Assembly: GCA_011048585.1 (NCBI GenBank)
Contig: DSDS01000179.1
Coordinates: 1-7,715 of the forward strand
DNA: 7,715 bases
Reading direction: 5' to 3'
Origin: Desulfurivibrio alkaliphilus
GTDB taxonomy: Bacteria; Desulfobacterota; Desulfobulbia; Desulfobulbales; Desulfurivibrionaceae
Part shown: positions 1 to 5,318 of the stretch, piece after piece
How positions within the stretch are numbered: position 1 is the stretch's first letter
How the letters are laid out: the number at the start of each line of letters is the position of its first letter
Notes under the pieces: model-generated
What the model was told of the DNA's origin: nothing
The model's input: the letters and a program-made list of their open reading frames with translations, nothing else
Databases searched by the model: none
Program-made: the position numbers and the translations under genes

Positions 1-179
1 GACCTGCACAATGCCAGAACCTGGGCAGAGAGGGTTTATAATCAGCTATTCCCAGTTTGATGGAACAGCCAGGCAGGTCAGCTCCATTTTTTAGTCAACA
101 TGGCTGCGGGTGCGACACTGCCCATCGCGCTGCGGAAAGCCCGCTCTTTGCTATCGCAGGCAGCCGCGGCCGCTGACCG

Positions 180-547
180 TCACGATTTGTCGGGCAGGTA
201 AACCTTCACGTTATCGATGATGGCGCCCAGAACTGCCGCCATGAAACCGGCGGCAGAGAAGTCGTGGCAGCTCCTGATCTGCCGCCACAGGTGGTATTTG
301 CGCTTGCACGTTTGCAGCGCGGCCCGAAACAGTGGGCAGGCAAGTTGCTGGATCTGGTCAACCAGGAGGGCCAGCATCCTGCTCAAAGCGCGAAGGGTGG
401 TCGCTGGGCTTGATGCCCACCCCGTACACTCCGTGCAGGTTATCGGGCTCCTTAGGGCTCCTCGAAGGCCAGCAGCGAGGGATGCTTGAAGGAGAAGACC
501 GCAAAACCGCTCACCAGGGCATCGGCCAGCGGTATCCGACGGCCCAT
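180..547 (-). pseudogene. Decayed DDE-type transposase remnant (N-terminal part), frameshifted
   Basis: Read on the minus strand, three consecutive stretches in different frames look like one protein. 547-452 gives MGRRIPLADALVSGFAVFSF followed by KHPSLLAFEEP and a stop. The next stretch reads PDNLHGVYGVGIKPSD in a shifted frame. A third frame gives RMLALLVDQIQQLACPLFR and continues to a stop at 180-182. The order resembles the N-terminal region of a transposase family common in Deltaproteobacteria, in which a (P/A)DALMSAF.(L/M)FS(L/F)K.PSLLAF block is followed by NL..(I/V)YG(I/V)..(V/I)PSD and then R..LD.(V/I)......P.F. The reading frame breaks at least twice, and no catalytic DDE region follows towards position 1, so the gene cannot be functional. 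The family match is from memory of conserved motifs, not a search, and the last 35 residues or so do not resemble the family. No terminal inverted repeats were identified with confidence. Confidence 0.55.
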
Positions 548-579
548 GCCAAGCAGAAAAAACTCCTCAGCGTAAATTA

Positions 580-613
580 TTGAAATATCGGTATAATTGA
601 AATATCGGTATAA
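580..613. repeat. 17-bp perfect tandem duplication
   Basis: The unit TTGAAATATCGGTATAA occurs twice back to back at 580-596 and 597-613 with no mismatch, in an AT-rich strip that contrasts with the GC-rich surroundings. It lies just upstream, on the minus strand, of the transposase remnant. It may be a doubled regulatory or transposon-end element, or a simple replication-slippage duplication. The copy number and match are seen directly; any function is unknown. Confidence 0.85.
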
Positions 614-627
614 TTGTGGCTCACAAT
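613..627. promoter_or_regulatory. Small perfect palindrome ATTGTG-GCT-CACAAT, possible operator
   Basis: A 6-bp perfect inverted repeat separated by three bases starts at the last base of the 17-bp duplication. Its symmetry and AATTGTG...CACAATC composition resemble operators of helix-turn-helix repressors, but no regulator gene and no clear promoter pair with it here. A regulatory role is only a suggestion. Confidence 0.25.
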
Positions 628-797
628 CCTAACATCTTGGGCTAGGAGCCTGCGAAACGGTATTCTTAAAAACTGCAATAAATCAAAAGGTTAAGTATGC
701 TCCGGGAATTGCTGACAGTTTACGATGCCGGTTATACGGAGCTGGTCAGCGGCCAGTTTGAGTTGCAGTAGGCTGGGCTGAAATTAAGCCTCTGCAT

Positions 798-1532
798 CTA
801 GAGGTCGTCGCTGTCGACGTAGGCATAGGCGCTGTGCTTGTGGATCGACTCAAAGCTTTCGGCGCCCACCGAGAACCAGGTGATGGCCGGGTGGTTCAGG
901 GCCGCCTGGGCCACCTTGCGGACCACGTCCTCGACGAACATGGGATTCTGGTAGGCCTGCTCGGTGACATATTTTTCGTCGGGGCGTTTGAGCAGGGCGA
1001 ACACCTCGCAGGAGGAGCCGGCTTCGGCCATGGCGACCAGCTCCTCCAGCCAGATAAATTCCCGGTACTTGACGTTGAGATTGATCTCCGCCCGCTGGTT
1101 GTGGGCCCCGCAGGCGCTGATCTCCCGGGAGCAGGGACACAAGGTGGTGGCCGGGACCCAGACCGAGAGCATAAAATCTTCATCGGCCCCGATCCCGCCG
1201 GTGAAGCGGCAGCGGTACTCCATCAGGCTGGGGGTGCCGCTGACCGGGGCCTTTTTCTCCAGAAAGTAGGGGAAGGTCATCTCGACATGGGCCGAATCGG
1301 CCCGCAGCCGCTCCTTTACCTCCACCAGCAGCTTGCGGAAGACGCGGTTGCTCATCTCCTCCTGGTAGCGGTTCAATACCTCGATAAAGGTGGTCACGCA
1401 GGTGTCCCGGTACTGGCGGGGCAGGGTGGCCAGCAGGTCGATGCCGGCTACGGTCTGTTGCAACCCGCCCGATTTTTCCCGCACGGTGATGGGGTACCTG
1501 ATATCCTTGATGCCGACGCTCTGTAGTTCCAT
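798..1532 (-). CDS. folE2: GTP cyclohydrolase FolE2 (type IB, zinc-independent)
   Basis: Converts GTP to 7,8-dihydroneopterin triphosphate, the first step of folate synthesis and, in many bacteria, of queuosine synthesis; cytosolic. Numbered from the ATG at 1532-1530 (244 aa), family hallmarks are VGIKDIRYP (residues 6-14), FLEKKAPVSGTPSLMEY (about 90-106), the catalytic-cysteine segment LCPCSREIS (131-139) followed by GAHNQR (142-147), and the C-terminal GAESFESIHKHSAYAYV (223-239). The type IB enzyme works with metals other than zinc, unlike FolE1. The start is uncertain. Typical FolE2 has about 10-15 more residues before VG(I/V)KD with a D.R.I.I pattern, which is absent here. The frame stays open upstream to about 1889, but the upstream residues look non-coding and no ATG, GTG or TTG in this frame lies nearby. 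The ATG at 1532 has only a weak, badly spaced AAGAG as ribosome-binding site. The gene is divergent from the hslR-purH operon. Confidence 0.93.
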   Translation of the reverse strand: MELQSVGIKDIRYPITVREKSGGLQQTVAGIDLLATLPRQYRDTCVTTFIEVLNRYQEEMSNRVFRKLLVEVKERLRADSAHVEMTFPYFLEKKAPVSGTPSLMEYRCRFTGGIGADEDFMLSVWVPATTLCPCSREISACGAHNQRAEINLNVKYREFIWLEELVAMAEAGSSCEVFALLKRPDEKYVTEQAYQNPMFVEDVVRKVAQAALNHPAITWFSVGAESFESIHKHSAYAYVDSDDL

Positions 1533-1550
1533 GCTCTTGATTGCGGTAAG

Positions 1551-1571
1551 GCCGCCGGAGGGCGGTTTTTT
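1551..1571 (+). terminator. Terminator-like hairpin with T6 tract, facing away from folE2
   Basis: CCGCC (1552-1556), a GGAG loop and GGCGG (1561-1565) form a GC-only 5-bp stem, extendable by a G-T wobble, followed at once by TTTTTT (1566-1571). In the plus direction this is the layout of a compact Rho-independent terminator. No plus-strand gene ends before it, so it would stop transcripts running antisense to folE2. In the minus direction the same hairpin lies in the presumed folE2 5' leader, 19-37 nt before the chosen start, with the run of A on its 5' side. The stem is short for an efficient terminator. Structure seen; function inferred. Confidence 0.4.
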
Positions 1572-1605
1572 GATCTGGTTGGGCCATGGCCGGTAGTCCG
1601 CCCAT

Positions 1606-1634
1606 TTTATACCCTGTTCGCGCCTGGAGAGAAA
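1606..1634 (-). promoter_or_regulatory. Candidate folE2 promoter
   Basis: On the minus strand a TATAAA hexamer (1611-1606) matches the sigma-70 -10 consensus at five of six bases. A weak TTTCTC lies 17 bp upstream (1634-1629). Transcription would start near 1599 and give a leader of roughly 65 nt before the ATG at 1532, including the hairpin at 1551-1571. The -35 match is poor. No convincing Zur box was seen, although folE2 genes in some bacteria are zinc-regulated. Confidence 0.35.
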
Positions 1635-1692
1635 GGGAAAGGTGCCGCGGGATGTTTTGTGTCGGACGGGTGGCCGCACCCCCCGACGGTTA

Positions 1693-1721
1693 TTGCAAAT
1701 CGGGGCCGGGTATGGTTTAAA
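1693..1721 (+). promoter_or_regulatory. Candidate promoter for the hslR-purH operon
   Basis: TTGCAA (1693-1698) and TTTAAA (1716-1721) are separated by 17 bp and each match four of six sigma-70 consensus bases. The predicted transcription start falls at about 1728, right at the GTG start codons of hslR. The hslR message would therefore be nearly leaderless, or another promoter further upstream is the real one. Low-confidence pattern match. Confidence 0.25.
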
Positions 1722-1730
1722 ACTGGGGTG

Positions 1731-2120
1731 GTGGAGAAGATCAGAATCGACATCTGGCTGTGGGCGGCTCGCTTTTTCAAAACCCGCGCCTTGGCCTCCC
1801 AGGCGGTGAGCGGCGGCAAGGTCCACCTCAACGGCGAGCGGGTCAAGCCTGCTCGGCTGGTGGGGCCGCACGACCGGCTGGAGATCCACAAGGCGGGTCA
1901 GGAGTTTGTCGTGCTGGTGCGGGGCGTCAGCCGACAGCGGCTCTCCGCTCCCAAGGCGGCCGAACTCTACGAGGAGACTCCGGCCAGCCTGGAGGCTCGG
2001 CGGATCGCCGGCGAGGAGCGGCGCCTGTTCCGCCAGGCCGGGCCCCAGCTTCCCGCCGGCCGTCCCGGCAAGCGGGATCGCCGGTTGATCAAAAAATTTA
2101 TCCGTAAGGACGAGCTGTAA
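1731..2120 (+). CDS. hslR: Hsp15-type S4 RNA-binding protein
   Basis: Ribosome-associated heat-shock protein of the Hsp15 family. In E. coli it binds 50S subunits that carry a stalled nascent chain and helps recycle them. From the GTG at 1731 the product is 129 aa, close to E. coli HslR at about 133. The S4 domain fills roughly residues 3-65: IRIDIWLWAARFFKTR, then SGGKVHLNGERVKPARLV. The tail also matches Hsp15: a basic linker, ELYEETPASLEARR (about 80-93), and a lysine/arginine-rich end with RPGKRDRRLIKKF. The frame is open further upstream to an ATG at 1659, but those residues do not resemble the family. A GTG at 1728 directly precedes the chosen one and is equally possible. The ribosome-binding site (GGGG at 1725-1728) is too close to be convincing. 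First gene of the tightly packed plus-strand cluster, 44 bp before the purH-like gene. Confidence 0.88.
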   Translation: MEKIRIDIWLWAARFFKTRALASQAVSGGKVHLNGERVKPARLVGPHDRLEIHKAGQEFVVLVRGVSRQRLSAPKAAELYEETPASLEARRIAGEERRLFRQAGPQLPAGRPGKRDRRLIKKFIRKDEL

Positions 2121-2164
2121 TTAAGTTATCTCTAACAGAACTAAAGTAAGCGGGAGAGGAAAAG

Positions 2165-2779
2165 ATGCGGAAAGCGGAAAGGGCGTTGATCAGTCTTACC
2201 GACAAGAGCGGAATCGAGGATTTTGCCGGCGAGTTGGCCCGGTTGGGGATTGAAATTCTCTCCACCGGGGGAACGGCCAAGAAGATGCGGGAGCATGGGA
2301 TTCCGGTTAAGGATGTCGCCGAATTCACTGGTTTCCCCGAGATGCTGGATGGCCGGGTCAAGACCCTTCATCCCAAGGTGCATGGCGGGATTCTGGCCCA
2401 GAAGGAGAACCCCGAGCATCTGCGCCAGATGGCCGAACACGGTTTGCAGCCCATCGATATCGTGGCGGTTAACCTTTACGCCTTTGAGAAGACCGTGGCC
2501 GACCCCGCCTGTACCCTGGCCAACGCCATCGAGAATATCGATATCGGCGGCCCCACCATGCTCCGCTCATCGGCCAAGAATTTCCGTGACGTGACGGTGA
2601 TTGTCGATCCCGCCGACTACCCCCAGGTGCTGGCCGAACTGAAGGAGTATGGCAACACCACCCTGAAGACCCGCTTCAAGCTGGCGGTCAAGGTGTTTGA
2701 GCTTACCAGTACTTACGATACCACCATCACCGCCTGGCTGAAAAAGGTGGATGTGGACAGCAACCCCTATTTCGCGTAG
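2165..2779 (+). CDS. purH: Stand-alone IMP cyclohydrolase (PurH N-terminal domain only)
   Basis: Catalyses the last step of de novo purine synthesis, FAICAR to IMP with loss of water. The 204-aa product is only the MGS-like cyclohydrolase half of PurH; the usual bifunctional protein is about 520 aa. Visible motifs: ALISLTDKSG (7-16), STGGTAKKMREHGIPV (33-48), LDGRVKTLHPKVHGGILA (61-78), NLYAFEKTVA (103-112) and IENIDIGGPTMLRSSAKN (122-139). It ends just after the segment that normally links to the AICAR transformylase domain (FELTSTYDTTITAWL, 178-192). The stop codon is followed within 11 bp by purN, and no transformylase sequence remains in any frame. This looks like a genuine single-domain gene rather than a truncation. 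AICAR formylation must be done by a protein encoded elsewhere. Start supported by a strong GGGAGAGGA (2152-2160) before the ATG. Confidence 0.92.
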   Translation: MRKAERALISLTDKSGIEDFAGELARLGIEILSTGGTAKKMREHGIPVKDVAEFTGFPEMLDGRVKTLHPKVHGGILAQKENPEHLRQMAEHGLQPIDIVAVNLYAFEKTVADPACTLANAIENIDIGGPTMLRSSAKNFRDVTVIVDPADYPQVLAELKEYGNTTLKTRFKLAVKVFELTSTYDTTITAWLKKVDVDSNPYFA

Positions 2780-2790
2780 AGGACGGGTCG

Positions 2791-3381
2791 ATGAATCTGG
2801 CGGTGTTGCTCTCCGGCTCCGGCCGGACCCTGGATAATTTTCACCGGCGAATTGCCGACGGGCGAATGGTCGGTCGGATCGTGGTGGTGATCGCCAACAG
2901 TGCCGACGCCCTGGGCCTGGAAAAGGCCCGGGGCTATGGCTACCCCGCCTTTCAGGCGGCGGACAGCGCGGCGATCAACCGGATCATCGCTCAATACCCG
3001 GTGGACCTGGTGCTGCTGGCCGGCTTTCTCAAACTCTATACTCCGCCGGACCCCTTGCGGCGGGCGGTGCTAAACATCCATCCGTCGCTGATCCCCTCCT
3101 TCTGCGGGGCCGGCATGTACGGCATGCGGGTTCACCGGGCGGTCCACACCCGGGGGGTGAAGGTTAGCGGCTGCACGGTTCACTTTGCTAACGAGGTTTA
3201 CGACGAAGGGCCGATCGTGGTACAAAAGTGTGTGGCCCTGGCCGATGGTGACACCCCGGAGTCCATCGCCGCCAAGGTTTTTGCCGCCGAGTGTGAAGCC
3301 TATCCCGAGGCGATCAATCTAGTGGCCCAAAAGGGTGTGGACCACTTCTGGCAAGGGAGGAGAGGGGATGCACAAAGTTAA
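2791..3381 (+). CDS. purN: Phosphoribosylglycinamide formyltransferase (GART)
   Basis: Transfers the formyl group of 10-formyl-tetrahydrofolate to GAR, the third step of purine synthesis. The 196-aa length is typical. Visible features: the phosphate-binding loop LLSGSGRTLDNF (6-17), the folate-side strand VDLVLLAGFLKLY (71-83), and the catalytic set Asn95 and His97 in NIHPSLIPSF with Asp138 in NEVYDEGPI, which correspond to the Asn-His-Asp triad of E. coli PurN. The PSFCGAGMYG variant after HPSL belongs to a common bacterial subgroup. The gene follows the cyclohydrolase by 11 bp with AGAGGA as ribosome-binding site, and its last 14 bases overlap the start of pyrR, which suggests translational coupling. 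Its cofactor depends on the folate pathway begun by the divergent folE2. Confidence 0.95.
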   Translation: MNLAVLLSGSGRTLDNFHRRIADGRMVGRIVVVIANSADALGLEKARGYGYPAFQAADSAAINRIIAQYPVDLVLLAGFLKLYTPPDPLRRAVLNIHPSLIPSFCGAGMYGMRVHRAVHTRGVKVSGCTVHFANEVYDEGPIVVQKCVALADGDTPESIAAKVFAAECEAYPEAINLVAQKGVDHFWQGRRGDAQS

Positions 3382-3907
3382 GACGCGCCTGATGGATGGG
3401 GATGATATTGATCGTTCTTTGGCCCGGATGGCCATGCAGATCGTCGAGCATAATCATGGGGTGGAGAACCTGGCGATTATCGGCATCCATACCGGCGGGG
3501 TCTATCTGGCCCAGCGGATTCAGGTTTTGATCCAGGAGCGGTTCGGGATCAATCTGCCCACCGGCAGCCTCGATATCACCCTCTATCGGGACGACTGGAG
3601 CTTGGTGGCCCAGAATCCGGTGGTGAAAAAAACCACTCTGGATTTTGCCCTCAAGGACAAGGTGGTGGTGCTGGTGGATGATGTGGTTTACACCGGTCGG
3701 ACCGTCCGGGCCGCCCTTGACGCGTTGATGGACCTGGGCCGCCCCCGCTGCATCCAGCTGGCCGCCCTGGTGGACCGGGGCGGCCGCGAGCTGCCCATCC
3801 AAGCCAATTATGTCGGGATGGATGTCCAGGTCGGTCCCGGTGAGCATGTTCATGTGTTGCTGCGGGAACACGACGGCGCCGACGAGGTGGTGCTGACGGA
3901 AGCCTGA
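3368..3907 (+). CDS. pyrR: PyrR bifunctional pyr regulator / uracil phosphoribosyltransferase
   Basis: PyrR family proteins bind pyr mRNA leaders in a UMP-dependent way to cause attenuation, and many also have uracil phosphoribosyltransferase activity (uracil + PRPP to UMP). The 179-aa length matches B. subtilis PyrR (about 181). Motifs: LAIIGIHTGGVYLAQRI (35-51), the TLYRDD motif (71-76), the PRPP-binding loop VVVLVDDVVYTGRTVRAAL (99-117) and ALVDRGGRELPI (133-144). A strong AAGGGAGGAG (3353-3362) precedes the ATG, inside the end of purN. No pyrimidine biosynthetic gene and no recognisable PyrR-binding leader occur in the window. Its regulatory target must be elsewhere, or the enzyme activity is what matters here. 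Confidence 0.94.
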   Translation: MHKVKTRLMDGDDIDRSLARMAMQIVEHNHGVENLAIIGIHTGGVYLAQRIQVLIQERFGINLPTGSLDITLYRDDWSLVAQNPVVKKTTLDFALKDKVVVLVDDVVYTGRTVRAALDALMDLGRPRCIQLAALVDRGGRELPIQANYVGMDVQVGPGEHVHVLLREHDGADEVVLTEA

Positions 3908-3926
3908 ACTGGCAGCGGTGCCCCCC

Positions 3927-5318
3927 ATGCACGAGTCCACCCCCGAAATAGAGCGACAGGCCCTGGCGCAGGTTATGCTGCGGGTCAGGGAGAAGGAGAA
4001 GAGCTATCAGCGCTACAACTTCTCCCATGGCCAGAATGCCGCCCTGCGAGCCTTTTTTGACCTGGCCCAGGAGTATGACGCCATGGAGGATTTCTACCGG
4101 GTTTGCGTCATCGTGCCGGTGGTTTTTCTCAAGATCCCCTGCCGTCTGCACCTGCTCAACGAACGCCGCAACGCCCTCTCCCTGGTCTGCGACAGCGAAA
4201 AGGGGTTGGTGAGCCCGCCGTTGCCGGCCCCCCAAGGGATGCGTCTGGGCTGCCACACCTACAGCCTGGATCGCGCCCTGGTGGTGCCGATCCAGCGCAA
4301 ACCCTCGGCCCAGGAGAGCGGGGAGCCGCGCTCGCTCAGCGATCTGGTGATGGGGATGCTGGAGATTCCCGCCGGAGCCGACCTCAGCCGCGATCAACGC
4401 TTTTTCCTGCGCAAATATGCCAACCGCATCGGTTACAATCTTCACAACCGCATGATCGCCCAGCAGAATATTCGTCACCTCAAGTTTATCAACAATTTGG
4501 TGATGGATATTGAACACAACGTGATCACCCCCAATATCCATTTCCGGCATCTCTTCAACAAGCTGCGCAAGCGGCTCAATGAGCTGGAGAAGGTCAGCCT
4601 GGAGTTTTCCCGGATGCACCAGGCCGGGACCAACGTCTGCGATGATAAAGCCTGCGCTCTTATTCAGGAGCGGCTGGAGATTCTCTATGATGACCTGGCC
4701 GCCAACCACCGGGAAATGCTGGAGCACTACAACAACTACAGCCTCTTTCTGGAAAGCCTCTTCCGGCGCGATCATTTCAGCAAGGGCCACCTGGTGCTGC
4801 GGCCCCGGATGTGCTCCATCGAAAAGGAGATCATCAACCCCCAATTGGACCATTACGGCAATCGTCTGGTCAGGCAGGGGATAAGGATCGCCCAGCCCAT
4901 CGATATGCGTGACGAGGAGATCCCGCTGAAGGTGGATGTCGGCCTGCTCTCCCAGGTCTATGCCAACCTTTTTTCCAATGCCGAGAAATACACCACCGCC
5001 GTTCATTCCGCGAGCGGCGAAGAGATCAAACTCATGGCCTACGGGCGTGAATTTTTGCCCAACTATTTCGGGTTGGGCCAGGACGGGATCAAGTTCAACG
5101 TCTTCACCACCGGGGAGCATCTTGACCTCAAGGAGGCCGGTTTGCTCTATACCGATGGTTTTCGCGGTCGCTCCGCTTCAGCCAAGCCTGGTACCGGTCA
5201 CGGCCTGGCCTTTATTAAACAGGTGGTGGAGATCCATGGCGGGGTGGTGGGTTACGAACCCACCGAGATGGGTAACAACTTCTACTTCATTCTCCCGATC
5301 TCCGGCGACCAGAGATGA
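3927..5318 (+). CDS. Soluble sensor histidine-kinase-like protein with degenerate G1 box
   Basis: A 463-aa cytosolic protein with no signal peptide and no clear membrane segment. Residues about 40-175 look like a GAF-type sensory domain (DFYRVCVIVPVVFLKIPCRL at 55-74, ending near FFLRKYANRIGYNLHNRMI). A helical segment then leads to an H-box, MDIEHNVITPN, with the candidate phospho-acceptor His197. A long helical region follows (about 200-285) with an unusual insert around NVCDDKACALI. The ATPase part has an N-box (LSQVYANLFSNAEKYT, 341-356) and a clear G2 box (GTGHGLAFIKQVVEIHGG, 422-439). Where the G1 box DxGxG is expected, the sequence reads NVFTTGEH (391-398), lacking the key Asp. No receiver domain is attached and no response regulator is adjacent. 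A GTG at 3918 is an alternative start; the ATG at 3927 was preferred, with a weak AGCGG before it. The stop overlaps the U32 gene by ATGA. Confidence 0.82.
   Translation: MHESTPEIERQALAQVMLRVREKEKSYQRYNFSHGQNAALRAFFDLAQEYDAMEDFYRVCVIVPVVFLKIPCRLHLLNERRNALSLVCDSEKGLVSPPLPAPQGMRLGCHTYSLDRALVVPIQRKPSAQESGEPRSLSDLVMGMLEIPAGADLSRDQRFFLRKYANRIGYNLHNRMIAQQNIRHLKFINNLVMDIEHNVITPNIHFRHLFNKLRKRLNELEKVSLEFSRMHQAGTNVCDDKACALIQERLEILYDDLAANHREMLEHYNNYSLFLESLFRRDHFSKGHLVLRPRMCSIEKEIINPQLDHYGNRLVRQGIRIAQPIDMRDEEIPLKVDVGLLSQVYANLFSNAEKYTTAVHSASGEEIKLMAYGREFLPNYFGLGQDGIKFNVFTTGEHLDLKEAGLLYTDGFRGRSASAKPGTGHGLAFIKQVVEIHGGVVGYEPTEMGNNFYFILPISGDQR

Noticed and set aside
1..79. 7-bp inverted repeat GACCTGC (1-7) / GCAGGTC (73-79)
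   Set aside because: Too short to distinguish from chance, and no element boundary can be tied to it.
770..791. AGGCT...AGCCT inverted repeat just beyond the folE2 stop as a terminator
   Set aside because: The stem is only 5 bp with a 12-base loop, and no T-tract follows on either strand.
834..1526. A 230-codon plus-strand open frame across folE2
   Set aside because: FolE2 on the minus strand has unmistakable catalytic motifs over the same interval; the plus frame is a codon-bias shadow.
1659..1730. Upstream ATG (1659) extending HslR by 24 residues
   Set aside because: The extra residues do not match the Hsp15 family, whose conserved part begins at about IRID.WLWAARF; a GTG at 1728/1731 fits the family length better.
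1533..1889. N-terminal extension of FolE2 to 363 residues
   Set aside because: The added 119 residues run through the divergent promoter region and the start of hslR and look non-coding.
3651..5120. A 489-codon open frame on the minus strand across pyrR and the kinase gene
   Set aside because: It lies antisense to two genes with clear family motifs, its residues are typical of GC-rich shadow frames, and it has no recognisable domain.
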